A stretch of DNA of 64,000 nucleotides from Microlunatus capsulatus (GCF_017876495.1 NZ_JAGIOB010000001.1:1-64000); one strand, 5' to 3'. Shown: positions 40,123 to 49,279, numbered from the stretch's first letter. Numbers and translations are program-made. The notes: generated from the letters alone by a model not told the origin.

Positions 40123-41727
40123 GTGAGCACGCCCCTCCGCCGTCCCGGCGCCGTCCTGCTGGTCCCCGCCCTCGCCGCCGCCCTCGCGCTGAGCGCCTGC
40201 GGCGGCAGCAGCACGACCGCCGGCACCGGCGACGCCGACACCTTCCGCTTCGCCCTCGCCTCCGACCCGGGCTGCCTCAACCCCCGCGTCGCCGGCAACA
40301 ACGACGCCGCCTACCCCTCCCGCCAGCTGGTGGACTCACTCACCGACCAGGACCCCGGGACCGGGGAGATCAAGCCCTGGCTGGCCGAGACGTTCTCCGT
40401 CGACAAGACCGCCACCCGGTTCACCTTCACCCTGCGCGACGGCGTGACCTTCAGCGACGGCACGCCCCTGACCGCCGCCGTCGTGCAGCAGAACTTCGAC
40501 GAGATCATCGCGAACGGCGCCGCGCAGGCGCAGTCGCTGCAGTTCCTCACCGGCTACGCCCGCACCGTCGTCGTCGACGAGCGCACCGCCCGGGTCGAGT
40601 TCGACCAACCCAACGCCCAGTTCCTGCAGGCCACCGCCAGCCACTTCCTCGGGCTGCTGGCCCCGTCGTCGCTCGCGGCGGACCCGGCGACGCGCTGCGA
40701 CGGGAACATCGTGGGCACCGGCCCCTTCGTCCTCGACCACTACACGAAGAACACCGAGGTGGTGGAGACCCGGCGGCCGGGCTACGCCTGGGGGTCCTCC
40801 CTCTGGGACCACACCGGCGAGGCCGCCTCGGCGCGGCTCGACTTCAGGGTGATCCCGGAGTCCGGCGTGCGCTCGGGCTCGCTGCGCTCCGGCCAGGTGG
40901 ACGCGATCAACGGGGTCCCGCCCCAGGACGAGGCGTCGCTCGCGGCCGGCGGGACCACCCTGCAGATCCGGCCGAACCCCGGGCTGGTGTTCACCCTCAC
41001 CCCGAACATCAAGCGCCCGGCGCTGTCCGACGTCCGGGTCCGGCGGGCGCTCAGCCTCGCGGTCGACCGGCCCGCCGTCGTCGCGGCCGCGCTGAGCCCC
41101 AGCTTCGAGGTGGCCTCCAGCGCCGTCGCCGGCACCACGCCCGGCTGGGTCGACCTCAGCAGCCAGCTCACCCACGACCCCGCGGAGGCCGAGCGCCTGC
41201 TCGAGGCGGCCGGCTGGACGGAGGGGGCCGACGGCATCCGGCAGAAGGACGGCCAGAAGCTGCGCCTGGTGACCTACTGGGCGCCCGTCTTCAACCCCAA
41301 CCAGACCGCCCTGGAGCTCATCCAGCAGCAGGCCCGCCAGGTGGGCATCGAGCTGGACCTCAACTCCCTGCCGGTCGGGGAGCTGCAGGCCAAGCTGGCG
41401 ACGGGGGACTTCGACCTCTCGTGGGGCAACAGCACCCGGCCCGACCCGGACATCCTGCGCAACACCTACTGGCGCGACGGCGCCGCCCCGTACGGGATCG
41501 ACGACCCCGCCCTGGTGAAGGCCCTGAAGGGGCAGCAGACGACGACGGACCAGGAGGTCCGGTTCGCCGACGCCGCCCGCGCCCAGCGGGTCATCGTCGA
41601 TAAGGCCTACGGCGTCCCGGTCTTCGAGCTGACGACGGTGCTGGGGCTGCGGCCCGGCGTCACCGGCGTCCGGTTCGACTCCTACTCCCGGCTGCAGCTC
41701 GTCGCGGCCGCCGCCACGGGGGACTGA
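40123..41727 (+). CDS. Dipeptide/oligopeptide-type ABC solute-binding lipoprotein
   Basis: 534 residues from GTG 40123 with GAAGGAAC upstream. Lipobox LSACG (Cys26). Solute-binding family 5 landmarks: DSLTDQDPGTGEIKPWLAETFSVDKTATRFTFTLRDGVTFSDGTPLTA, GTGPFVLDHYTKN, LSDVRVRRALSLAVDRPAVV, DPAEAERLLEAAGWTEGADGI, GDFDLSWGNSTRPDPDILRNTYWRDG. It delivers substrate to the permeases that follow. In this riboswitch-controlled operon the substrate is probably a sulfur-containing peptide or conjugate (inference). Confidence 0.9.
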   Translation: MSTPLRRPGAVLLVPALAAALALSACGGSSTTAGTGDADTFRFALASDPGCLNPRVAGNNDAAYPSRQLVDSLTDQDPGTGEIKPWLAETFSVDKTATRFTFTLRDGVTFSDGTPLTAAVVQQNFDEIIANGAAQAQSLQFLTGYARTVVVDERTARVEFDQPNAQFLQATASHFLGLLAPSSLAADPATRCDGNIVGTGPFVLDHYTKNTEVVETRRPGYAWGSSLWDHTGEAASARLDFRVIPESGVRSGSLRSGQVDAINGVPPQDEASLAAGGTTLQIRPNPGLVFTLTPNIKRPALSDVRVRRALSLAVDRPAVVAAALSPSFEVASSAVAGTTPGWVDLSSQLTHDPAEAERLLEAAGWTEGADGIRQKDGQKLRLVTYWAPVFNPNQTALELIQQQARQVGIELDLNSLPVGELQAKLATGDFDLSWGNSTRPDPDILRNTYWRDGAAPYGIDDPALVKALKGQQTTTDQEVRFADAARAQRVIVDKAYGVPVFELTTVLGLRPGVTGVRFDSYSRLQLVAAAATGD

Positions 41728-41730
41728 GCG

Positions 41731-42705
41731 GTGACCCGCTACCTGCTGGGCCGGGTCGGCCAGGCCGTCCTGGTGCTGTGGGCGGCCTACACCGTGGCCT
41801 TCCTCGTCCTGTACGGTCTGCCCGGGGACCCAGCGGCGCTCATCGCCGCCGGCGGGGACGTCGCCAACAGCGCGGCGACGCCGGAGCAGGTGGCCGCGCT
41901 GCGCGCGCAGTACGGCTACGACCAGCCGCTGGTCGTCCAGTACCTGCACCACCTCGGCGCCGCCCTCACCGGGGACCTCGGCACCTCGCCGCGGACGGGT
42001 CCCGTCGCCGCCTCGATCGCGCAGGCCGTCCCGCCGACCGCCCAGATCGCGGCCCTCGGGCTGCTGCTCTCGGTGGTCGTCGGCGGCGGGCTGGCCCTGA
42101 CCGCCACGTTCGTCCGGACCCGCTGGCTGCGCCAGCTCCTGCTGTCCCTGCCCCCGCTGGGGGTCTCGGTGCCCAGCTTCTGGATCGGGCTGCTGCTGCT
42201 CCAGGGGTTCTCCTTCGGGCTGGGCTGGTTCCCGGCCTTCGGGAACGACGGCCCTGCCAGCCTCGTTCTGCCGGCGGTCACCCTGGCCGTCCTCGGCAGC
42301 GCCCTGGTCGCCCAGGTCTTCGCCCGCAGCCTGCGGGGCGAGGCCGCCGAGGCCTACGCCGACACCGCCCGGGCCAAGGGCGCCTCCCGGCTGCGGGTGC
42401 ACCTGCGGCACACCGCCCGCAACGCCTCCCTGCCGACGTTCACCATCACCGGCCTGCTGGTCGGGCAGTTCCTCGCGGGCACGGTGGTCACCGAGACGGT
42501 CTTCTCCCGCGCCGGCCTGGGCCAGCTCACCGCGACCGCGGTCAGCACCCAGGACATCCCGCTGGCGCTCGGCGTCGTCGTCTTCGGCGCCGCGGTGGTG
42601 GTCGCGGCCAGCCTGGCCGTCGACCTCGCCTACCCGCTGCTCGACCCGCGGATGCGACGGGTGACCCGGCCGGCCCGCGGACCGGTCCCGGCGGTGGCGT
42701 CATGA
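41731..42705 (+). CDS. ABC transporter permease, DppB type
   Basis: 324 residues from GTG 41731, 3 nt after the binding-protein stop. About six membrane segments, starting RYLLGRVGQAVLVLWAAYTVAFLVLYGLPGDPA. The inner-membrane coupling loop is EAAEAYADTARAKGASRLRVHLRHTARNASLPTFTITGLLVGQFLAGTVVTETVFSRAGLG, the EAA motif of DppB/OppB proteins. Confidence 0.93.
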   Translation: MTRYLLGRVGQAVLVLWAAYTVAFLVLYGLPGDPAALIAAGGDVANSAATPEQVAALRAQYGYDQPLVVQYLHHLGAALTGDLGTSPRTGPVAASIAQAVPPTAQIAALGLLLSVVVGGGLALTATFVRTRWLRQLLLSLPPLGVSVPSFWIGLLLLQGFSFGLGWFPAFGNDGPASLVLPAVTLAVLGSALVAQVFARSLRGEAAEAYADTARAKGASRLRVHLRHTARNASLPTFTITGLLVGQFLAGTVVTETVFSRAGLGQLTATAVSTQDIPLALGVVVFGAAVVVAASLAVDLAYPLLDPRMRRVTRPARGPVPAVAS

Positions 42706-43610
42706 GCCTCCTCGACACCCGCTCCGCCCTGCTGGACGACGGTGGCGTCCCGCCCGTGGCCGAGCCGGAGCCCGCCCGGTCCCGGCGACGGGGACGGTGG
42801 CGCCTGCTGCTGGCCCCCGGCCTGCTGGTCTCGGCGCTCTGGCTGCTCCTGGTGGTCGTCGCGGCGTTCGGGCCGGGCCTGCTCACCGCGACCGACCCGT
42901 ACGCGGCCGACACCACGGCGCTGCTGCAGCCGCCCTCGGCCGCCCACTGGTTCGGCACCGACCAGATCGGCCGCGACCTGTTCAGCCGCGTCGTCCACGG
43001 CTCCGCCCTGTCGCTGCAGGCGACCCTGATCGCGGTGGCCGTCGGGGTGGTCCTCGGCGCCGCCGTCGGGCTGCTGGCCGGAGCCGCGGGCGGCTGGCTC
43101 GACGCGGTGCTGATGCGCGCCGTCGACGTCCTGCTGGCCATCCCCAGCCTGCTGCTCTCGCTCGCCCTCATCACGGTGCTCGGCCCCGGCACGGTCAACG
43201 TGGCCATCGCCGTCGGATTCGGCAGCGTGGCGGGCTGCGCCCGGATCATGCGGGCCGAGGTGCTCCGGGTCCGGCAGTCGGTCTACGTGGAGGCGGCGAC
43301 CTCGCTGGGCGTCCGGCGCCGCACCGTGCTGCTCCGGCACGTCCTGCCCAACGCGGCCGGCCCGGTGCTGGTGCTCGCCGCGCTCGACTTCGGCACGGCC
43401 ATCCTGGCGGTCTCCTCGCTGAGCTTCCTCGGCTACGGGGCCAAGCCGCCGACGCCGGAGTGGGGCTCCCTGGTGGCCGCCGGGCGCGACTTCCTGGGCA
43501 GCGGCTGGTGGCTCACCACGCTGCCCGGGCTCGTCGTCGTCGCCACCGTGCTCGCCGCCAACCGCATCGCCCGCGCCCTGGAGCGCGGCCGAGAAGGAGC
43601 TGACGCATGA
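42702..43610 (+). CDS. ABC transporter permease, DppC type
   Basis: 302 residues from ATG 42702, overlapping the first permease by 4 nt. DppC features: HWFGTDQIGRDLFSRVVHGSALSL, VDVLLAIPSLLLSLALITVLGPG, EAA loop SVYVEAATSLGVRRRTVLLRHVLPNAAGPVLV, SFLGYGAKPPTPEWGSLVAAGRDF. Forms the membrane pore with the DppB-type partner. Confidence 0.93.
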   Translation: MSLLDTRSALLDDGGVPPVAEPEPARSRRRGRWRLLLAPGLLVSALWLLLVVVAAFGPGLLTATDPYAADTTALLQPPSAAHWFGTDQIGRDLFSRVVHGSALSLQATLIAVAVGVVLGAAVGLLAGAAGGWLDAVLMRAVDVLLAIPSLLLSLALITVLGPGTVNVAIAVGFGSVAGCARIMRAEVLRVRQSVYVEAATSLGVRRRTVLLRHVLPNAAGPVLVLAALDFGTAILAVSSLSFLGYGAKPPTPEWGSLVAAGRDFLGSGWWLTTLPGLVVVATVLAANRIARALERGREGADA

Positions 43611-45346
43611 CCACCACCACGACCGCGCGGGAGCACGTCGCCGCGGACGCCGCTCCCGCCCCGGTCCCCGGCCGGGCGGCGGCTCCTGCCGAGCGCGGCC
43701 CGAGCCTGCTGCGGCTCGCCGGGCTGCGGGTGACCTACGGGAGCGGGGCCCGCGCCGTCGCCGCCGTCCGGGGCGTCGACCTCGAGGTCGACGCCGGGGA
43801 GACCGTCGCCCTCGTCGGGGAGTCCGGCTCGGGCAAGTCGACGACGGCCCACGCGCTGCTGGGCCTGCTGCCGCCCGCGGCACGGGTGAGCGCCGGCGCC
43901 GCGACGCTCGACGGCGAGGCCCTGCTGGCCCCGGGCCGCCGGCCGCCGCGCGGGCTGCTCGGCCGCCGGGTCGGCTTCGTCCCGCAGGACCCGATGACCG
44001 CCCTCAACCCGGTCCAGCGGGTCGGCGACCAGGTGGCGGAGGTGCTGCGGGTGCACGGCTTGGCCGACCGCGCCGGGGCGGCCGAGCGGGCCGTCGACGC
44101 CCTCGCCCGCGCCGGCCTGGACCGCCCGGCCGAGCGCGCCCGGCAGTACCCGCACGAGCTCTCCGGCGGCATGCGGCAGCGGGTGCTGATCGCCATCGCC
44201 CTCGTCGCCGAACCCGCCCTGCTGGTGGCCGACGAGCCGACCAGCGCCCTGGACGTCACCGTCCAGCGGGTGATCCTCGACCGGATCGCCGCGCTCAGCG
44301 CCGACACCGGGACCGGCGTCCTGCTCATCACCCACGACCTCGGCGTCGCCGCTCAGCGGGCGGACCGGGTGGTGGTGATGCGGGGCGGGGAGGTCGTCGA
44401 GCAGGGCCTGTCCCGCTCGCTCGTCGCCTCGCCCCGGCACCCGTACACGCGGGAGCTGCTGGCCGCCGCGCCCGGCCCCGGCTCGCCGGTGCTCGCCGCC
44501 CCGCGGCCGGCGGACGCGCCCGGCGTCGTGCCGCTGCTGGAGCTCCGCGCGGTGCGGAAGGAGTACCCGCTGCCCCGCGGCAGCGCCCAGGCCGTGCTAG
44601 CCGCCGTCGACGGCGTCGACCTCGTCGTGGGCCGGGCGGAGACCGTCGGCCTGGTGGGCGAGTCCGGCTCCGGCAAGTCGACGACGGCGCGGCTGGCCGC
44701 CCGGCTGGTGGAGCCGAGCGGCGGCGGCGTCCTCTTCGACGGCGAGGAGGTCGACGGGGTGCGCGGCGAGCGGCTGCGCCGGCTGCGCCGCCGCTTCCAG
44801 CTCGTCTACCAGAACCCGTACGCCTCGCTCGACCCCCGGCTGAGCGTGGGGGACAGCGTCGCCGAGCCGCTCCGGGCGTTCGGCGTCGGCCCCCGGCGCG
44901 AGCGCGGCGAGCGCGTCGCCGAGCTGCTGGAGCGGGTCGCGCTGCCGCGGGCGGCCGCCGACCGGCGGCCGGCCGAGCTCTCGGGGGGCCAGCGGCAGCG
45001 CGTCGCCATCGCCCGCGCGCTCGCGCTGCGGCCGGACCTGGTGATCTGCGACGAGCCCGTCTCGGCCCTCGACGTCTCGGTCCAGGCCCGGATCCTCGAG
45101 CTGCTCGTCGGGCTGCAGGCCGACCTCGGCCTCAGCTACCTCTTCATCTCCCACGATCTGGCGGTGGTGCGCCAGATCGCCCACCGCACCGCCGTGATGC
45201 GGGCGGGGCTCGTCGTCGAGTCCGGCCCCACCGAGCAGATCTTCACCGACCCCCGCACCGACTACACCCGCGAGCTGCTCGCGGCCATCCCCGACCCGCA
45301 CGCCCCCCGCGCGCCGCGCCCCGCGGCGGAAGGACGACGACCATGA
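43607..45346 (+). CDS. Fused DppD-DppF-type ABC ATPase
   Basis: 579 residues from ATG 43607, overlapping the permease by 4 nt. Two complete nucleotide-binding domains. Domain 1: Walker A GESGSGKSTTAHAL, signature ELSGGMRQRVLIA, Walker B LLVADEPTSALDV. Domain 2: Walker A GESGSGKSTTARLA, signature ELSGGQRQRVAIA, Walker B LVICDEPVSALDV, H-loop FISHDLAVV. The fusion of the usual separate D and F subunits is common in actinobacteria. Energises the importer. Confidence 0.94.
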   Translation: MTTTTTAREHVAADAAPAPVPGRAAAPAERGPSLLRLAGLRVTYGSGARAVAAVRGVDLEVDAGETVALVGESGSGKSTTAHALLGLLPPAARVSAGAATLDGEALLAPGRRPPRGLLGRRVGFVPQDPMTALNPVQRVGDQVAEVLRVHGLADRAGAAERAVDALARAGLDRPAERARQYPHELSGGMRQRVLIAIALVAEPALLVADEPTSALDVTVQRVILDRIAALSADTGTGVLLITHDLGVAAQRADRVVVMRGGEVVEQGLSRSLVASPRHPYTRELLAAAPGPGSPVLAAPRPADAPGVVPLLELRAVRKEYPLPRGSAQAVLAAVDGVDLVVGRAETVGLVGESGSGKSTTARLAARLVEPSGGGVLFDGEEVDGVRGERLRRLRRRFQLVYQNPYASLDPRLSVGDSVAEPLRAFGVGPRRERGERVAELLERVALPRAAADRRPAELSGGQRQRVAIARALALRPDLVICDEPVSALDVSVQARILELLVGLQADLGLSYLFISHDLAVVRQIAHRTAVMRAGLVVESGPTEQIFTDPRTDYTRELLAAIPDPHAPRAPRPAAEGRRP

Positions 45347-45900
45347 CCTCCCTGCTCGACCCCTCCGGACCGCCCCCGGGCGTCCTCGCCCTGGCCGGCA
45401 ACCCCCGCCCCGGGTCCCGCACCCTGCTGGTGGCCCGGACGGTCGCCGACCAGCTGGCCGACCGGCTCCACCTCGGCGGCACCACCGCCCTGGACCTCGC
45501 CGACGTCGCCGGTGAGCTGTTCGCTGCCGAGGCTCCCGCGGCCGACCGCTACCGGGCGGCGCTCGCCGGCGCGGCGGTCGCGGTGGTGGCGACGCCCGTC
45601 TACAAGGCCAGCTACACCGGCCTGCTCAAGGCGTTCCTCGACGGCCTCCCCACGGGCGGGCTGCGGGGGGTGCTCGCGGTGCCCGTCGTGGTCTCGGCCA
45701 GCCCCGCCCACTCCTTCGCGGCCGAGCACCTGCTGCGGCCGCTGCTCGTCGAGCTCGGCGCGCTGGTCCCCGCCCGCCCGCTGGCCCTGACGGAGGCGCA
45801 GCTCGGCGACCTCGACGCCGTGGTCGCCTCCTGGGCCGACGAGGCCGCCCCGCTGCTGGCCCGGCTGGTGCCGGCCCCGGTGCCGGGGAGCGACCGGTGA
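45343..45900 (+). CDS. NAD(P)H-dependent FMN reductase, SsuE-like
   Basis: 185 residues from ATG 45343, overlapping the ATPase stop. Flavodoxin-like reductase: VLALAGNPRPGSRTLLVARTVADQL, VVATPVYKASYTGLLKAFLDGLPTGGLRGVLAVPVVVSASPAHSFAAEHLLRPLLVELGA. This matches the SsuE/MsuE family that supplies reduced FMN to SsuD-type monooxygenases, consistent with the three flavin monooxygenases in the same region. Confidence 0.9.
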   Translation: MTSLLDPSGPPPGVLALAGNPRPGSRTLLVARTVADQLADRLHLGGTTALDLADVAGELFAAEAPAADRYRAALAGAAVAVVATPVYKASYTGLLKAFLDGLPTGGLRGVLAVPVVVSASPAHSFAAEHLLRPLLVELGALVPARPLALTEAQLGDLDAVVASWADEAAPLLARLVPAPVPGSDR

Positions 45901-46424
45901 CCGCCCGCTCCTGGCCGCCCGGCGCGGTCCCCGCCGAGCCGCTCGACCCCGGGGCCTTCCGGTCGGTGTTCCGCCGCCACCCGGCCGGGGTCGCCGTCGT
46001 CACCCTGGCCGACGGCGACCGCCCCGTCGGCTTCACCGCCACCTCGGTCATCTCGGTGTCCGCCGAGCCGCCGGTGCTGGTGTTCTCCGTCGCCGGCACC
46101 TCGTCCTCCTGGCCGGCGCTCTCCCGGGCGACCAGCCTGGTGGTCAACTTCCTCGCCGCCGAGCAGGTCGACGTCTCGGCCCGGTTCGCCACCAGCGGCA
46201 TCGACCGGTTCGCCGGTGTCGCCTGGCAATGGCTGCCGAGCGGCGAGCCGGTGGTGGACGGGGTCCCCTCCTGGGTGCGCGGTGAGGTGCTGCAGCGCAC
46301 AGCGGTGGGGTCGAGCTTCCTCGTCGCCGTCCTGGCCACCCGGGCCGAGCAGCGCGACGGGTCCGCGCCGCTCGTCTACCACGACCGCGCCTACCACCGG
46401 GTGGACGACGGCTCGGCGGTCTGA
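45897..46424 (+). CDS. Flavin reductase domain protein
   Basis: 175 residues from GTG 45897, overlapping the FMN reductase by 4 nt. Flavin-reductase-like split barrel: FRSVFRRHPAGVAVVTLADGDRPVGFTATSVISVSAEPPVLVFSVAGTSSSWPALSRATSLVVNFLAAEQVDVSARFA, LVYHDRAYHRVD. Such DIM6/NTAB-type reductases pass reduced FMN to two-component monooxygenases of the NtaA/DszA group. With the SsuE-like protein the operon has two reductant sources. Last gene of the coupled series. Confidence 0.9.
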   Translation: MTARSWPPGAVPAEPLDPGAFRSVFRRHPAGVAVVTLADGDRPVGFTATSVISVSAEPPVLVFSVAGTSSSWPALSRATSLVVNFLAAEQVDVSARFATSGIDRFAGVAWQWLPSGEPVVDGVPSWVRGEVLQRTAVGSSFLVAVLATRAEQRDGSAPLVYHDRAYHRVDDGSAV

Positions 46425-46507
46425 CGCGTGTCGGACGCGGGCCCCTAGGGTGGTCCGGCGGCGACCCCGACCGGGGCCGCGGTGACGAGCAGCAGCGGAG
46501 GGACGCG

Positions 46508-46942
46508 ATGCCCCCACGGTCCCGACGGGCGGGGCGCGAGCGACCCGTCGTCACCCAGCCGGAGGGCCCCGTCCTGGTCGTCTGCCGCGGCGGCGACTGC
46601 GGCAACCGGACGCTGTTCCCCGGCACGGACCACGTCGGCCAGCTGCGGGCGCTCCGGGCCGGCGTGGTGGGGACGACGGCGAGGGTGCTGACCAGCCCCT
46701 GCCTGGACGCGTGCGAGCACGCGAACGTCGTGGTGGTGCTGCCCGGCCGCGCGGGCCGCGAGCGGGGCGGGGAGCCCGTGTGGGTCGGCGGCGTGCTGGA
46801 CCCGGCCGTCACCGACGACCTCGTCGCCTGGGTCGCGGCCGGCGGACCCGCCGTCGCCGAGCCGCCCGTCCTCGTCGACATCGCCCGCGTCCGGCCCAGC
46901 CGGCAGAGCCGCCAGGAGCTGGACGAGGTCCTGGAGGGCTGA
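46508..46942 (+). CDS. Thioredoxin-like 2Fe-2S ferredoxin
   Basis: 144 residues from ATG 46508 with GGAGGGA upstream. After a basic N-terminus it reads VLVVCRGGDCGNRTLF ... ARVLTSPCLDACEHANVVVVLPG, giving C-x4-C and C-x3-C spaced as in the thioredoxin-like 2Fe-2S fold of NuoE C-termini and stand-alone (2Fe-2S) ferredoxins. It follows the sulfur operon by 83 nt and precedes a hairpin terminator; whether it belongs to that operon or is separate is unclear. Confidence 0.82.
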   Translation: MPPRSRRAGRERPVVTQPEGPVLVVCRGGDCGNRTLFPGTDHVGQLRALRAGVVGTTARVLTSPCLDACEHANVVVVLPGRAGRERGGEPVWVGGVLDPAVTDDLVAWVAAGGPAVAEPPVLVDIARVRPSRQSRQELDEVLEG

Positions 46943-46986
46943 CGGGGTGTGACAGCCCCGCGCCCGTGGGTACCGGGGCCTGGCAA

Positions 46987-47015
46987 GCCGCACCCGACCC
47001 GTGTCCGGGTGCGGC
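46987..47015 (+). terminator. Hairpin terminator after the ferredoxin gene
   Basis: A 10-bp perfect stem GCCGCACCCG / CGGGTGCGGC with a 9-nt loop lies 45 nt after the stop codon. No T-run. Confidence 0.7.
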
Positions 47016-47157
47016 CCAGGCTGGGAGGGTTGAGAGGACAGCCCTTCCGGTCGTCGCCCTCTACCGGTGCGCGGACGCGGACGGATGCACCCGTGGTGCG
47101 GCGGAGTGGTCGAGGTCGGCGACGGGTCGGGCGCGAGCCGCCCCGTACCGTCGGGGT

Positions 47158-48006
47158 GTGCCGCTCACCCAGGTCGCCGGTCTCGCCGTCCGCTCGTGGG
47201 GTGACGTCGCGCCCGACCGGCCCGCCGTCCTCGCCCTGCACGGGCTCACCAGCACGTCGGCGGTGTGGGCCGACCTCGCCGCCCGGCTGCCCGGCGTGCC
47301 CGTGCTGGCCCCCGACCTGCCCGGTCGCGGCGGGTCGGTCGACGTGGCGGTCGCGCCCGGCCTGCCCGGGCTCGCCGCCGCCGTCGTGCGGGCCGTGGAC
47401 GCGCTGGGGCTGCGCCGGCTGGTCGTCGTCGGCCACTCGATGGGCGCCTTCCTGGCCCCGCTGGTGGTCCAGCAGCTGGGCGCCCGCGCGGAGGCCGTCG
47501 TCCTGCTCGACGGCGGTGTGCCGCCCGAGCCCTCGGCCCTGCTGCGCCCCCTCGTCGTGCGTGCGCTGTTCACCGTCCAGCTGCGCCGGCTCGTGCGGAC
47601 CTGGCCCGATGTCGAGCGCTACACCCGGGCCGCCGAGGGCGGCGCGGCCGACCACCGCCCCGACCTGCACGCCGGCTTCCGGGCCTGGTCCGAGGCGGTC
47701 CTCGCCCCGCACGCCGGCGGGTTCCGGCCGCGGCTGGACGTCCGCCGGATCGTCGCGGACGCGGTCGACAGCCTCACCCGGCCCCCGCACCTGCACGTGC
47801 TCCGGGGGAGCGCCGCCCCGGTCCACCTGCTCGCCGCCGCCCGCGGGGCCGACGACGGCCGGCCCGCCTTCCTCTCCGACGCGGCCGTCGCCGCCGGTCG
47901 GGTGGTCCTGCCCGACCTCAGCTGGGAGCGGGTGCAGGCCAACCACGCCACCCTGCTCTTCGAGCCGGCGACGGCGGCCGTCGTGACGCGCCTGCTGGCG
48001 CGGTAG
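47158..48006 (+). CDS. Alpha/beta-fold hydrolase
   Basis: 282 residues from GTG 47158 (GTG 47156 is out of frame). Motifs: AVLALHGLTSTSAVWADLAARLP, LAPDLPGRGGS, nucleophile elbow VVVGHSMGAFLAPL (Ser in GHSMG), His in QANHATLLF near the end. The acid is probably in the HVLRGSAAPVHL region, where the usual Asp is not obvious. Substrate unknown. Monocistronic after a terminator. Confidence 0.87.
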   Translation: MPLTQVAGLAVRSWGDVAPDRPAVLALHGLTSTSAVWADLAARLPGVPVLAPDLPGRGGSVDVAVAPGLPGLAAAVVRAVDALGLRRLVVVGHSMGAFLAPLVVQQLGARAEAVVLLDGGVPPEPSALLRPLVVRALFTVQLRRLVRTWPDVERYTRAAEGGAADHRPDLHAGFRAWSEAVLAPHAGGFRPRLDVRRIVADAVDSLTRPPHLHVLRGSAAPVHLLAAARGADDGRPAFLSDAAVAAGRVVLPDLSWERVQANHATLLFEPATAAVVTRLLAR

Positions 48007-48119
48007 CCGATCTGGGCGCGCGCCGCCGGTCGCGGCCGGTCGTGACCGTTCACCGGCCCGCCCCCCGCGGTCGACCCGCTGGACCACGGCCGTTCACCGG
48101 CGTCGTCCAGGGTGTGCCG

Positions 48120-48335
48120 GTGACGACACCGGCCTGCTCCCGCCGGGGCGGGCCCGCGGCGCCGGACGGCCCGTCGGCCGACCCCGCCGCGACGACCCGG
48201 CCCGAGCGCCCGCGGGTGCGCGGGCGGACCGACGACCTGCGCTACCAGGCCAACGCCGAGGACCCGGGCCGGGCCCGCTGGCCCGAGCTCAAGGCCCGGA
48301 TCAGCACCGCCGGCTTCGACCCCGGCGCGGCCTGA
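48120..48335 (+). CDS. Small hydrophilic protein of unknown function
   Basis: 71 residues if begun at GTG 48120. The first half is Pro/Ala-rich and probably disordered; the second half RTDDLRYQANAEDPGRARWPELKARISTAGFDPG looks like real protein with a conserved-looking helical segment. Codon use is ordinary for the genome, but the ribosome site is weak. Could be a chance frame. Confidence 0.4.
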   Translation: MTTPACSRRGGPAAPDGPSADPAATTRPERPRVRGRTDDLRYQANAEDPGRARWPELKARISTAGFDPGAA

Positions 48336-48392
48336 CCGACCTCGAGGATCCCCCCTCGGACCGGGATCCGGTCGGGCGTGGCCGCGCCCGAG

Positions 48393-48411
48393 TGAGGGCA
48401 GGCTAACCTCA
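48393..48411. promoter_or_regulatory. IdeR/DmdR iron box
   Basis: TGAGGGCAGGCTAACCTCA matches 15 of 19 positions of the DtxR/IdeR consensus TTAGGTTAGGCTAACCTAA, including the whole GGCTAACCT half. It lies 50 nt upstream of the siderophore-interacting protein, so iron-replete repression is expected. Confidence 0.85.
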
Positions 48412-48460
48412 CCTGCACGGGTGTCGCACCGGCGTCCGTTCCGATCGAGGGAGGGCGTCC

Positions 48461-49279
48461 ATGGCGGAGGCGACGGCCCGGCGGCCGAGCCGGGCCACGA
48501 AGGCCGAGCACGTCGGCATGGGGATGTACGAGGCGGTGGTGGCGCGCACCCGCCGGCTGACCCCGCACCTGGTCCGCGTGACGCTGGCCTCGGAGGAGCT
48601 GCGCGGCTTCCGCGACGACGGCCCCGACCAGCGGTTCAAGCTGCTGCTGCCGCACCCGGGACAGGAGCGGCCGGTGCTGCCGGACCGCGAGGACTGGTAC
48701 GAGTCGTGGCGGGCGATGCCCGTCGACGTCCGGCCCGTCATGCGGACCTACACGATCCGGACGGCCCGTCCCGAGGAGGGCGAGGTGGACGTCGACGTCG
48801 TCCTGCACCAGCCGTCCGGGCCGGCCTCCAGCTGGGCCGCCGCCGCCGCGCCGGGGGACCGGGTTGCGCTCTACGCCGCCTGGGCCGAGTACGAGGTCGC
48901 CCCGGACGCCGGCCGCCAGCTGGTCGCCGGCGACCACACCGCGCTGCCGGCCATCGGGGCCATCTGCGAGCGGCTGGACGCCGGCGCGCAGGCCGACGTC
49001 CTGGTGGAGGTGGCCGGTCCGGAGGAGCGGCTCGAGCTCTGCACCCCGCCCGGGGTGGTGCTGCGCTGGCTGGACGCGGTGCCGGGGCGCCCGGGGGCCG
49101 CGCTGGCAGCCGCCGTCGGGGCGCTGCCCGTCGACATCGGCTTCGGGTACGCCTGGGTCGCGGCCGACCGGGACACGGTCGCGCAGATCCGCCGGCACCT
49201 CGTGGGCGCCCGCGGTCTGGCGCCCGAGCAGGTGATGTTCATGGGCTACTGGCGCACCGACGGGGCGATCGATGAGTGA
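48461..49279 (+). CDS. Siderophore-interacting protein (FAD-binding ferric reductase)
   Basis: 272 residues from ATG 48461. SIP-family landmarks: LTPHLVRVTLASEELRGF, DQRFKLLLPHPGQ, VMRTYTIRTARPEEGEVDVDVVLHQPSGPASSWAAAAAPGDRVALYA (RxYTIR FAD motif), HTALPAIGAICERL, GFGYAWVAADRDTVAQIRRHLVGARGLAPEQVMFMGYWRTDGA. These NAD(P)H-dependent enzymes reduce ferric siderophores in the cytoplasm. Controlled by an IdeR box and coupled by an 8-nt overlap to a siderophore-binding lipoprotein. Confidence 0.93.
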   Translation: MAEATARRPSRATKAEHVGMGMYEAVVARTRRLTPHLVRVTLASEELRGFRDDGPDQRFKLLLPHPGQERPVLPDREDWYESWRAMPVDVRPVMRTYTIRTARPEEGEVDVDVVLHQPSGPASSWAAAAAPGDRVALYAAWAEYEVAPDAGRQLVAGDHTALPAIGAICERLDAGAQADVLVEVAGPEERLELCTPPGVVLRWLDAVPGRPGAALAAAVGALPVDIGFGYAWVAADRDTVAQIRRHLVGARGLAPEQVMFMGYWRTDGAIDE

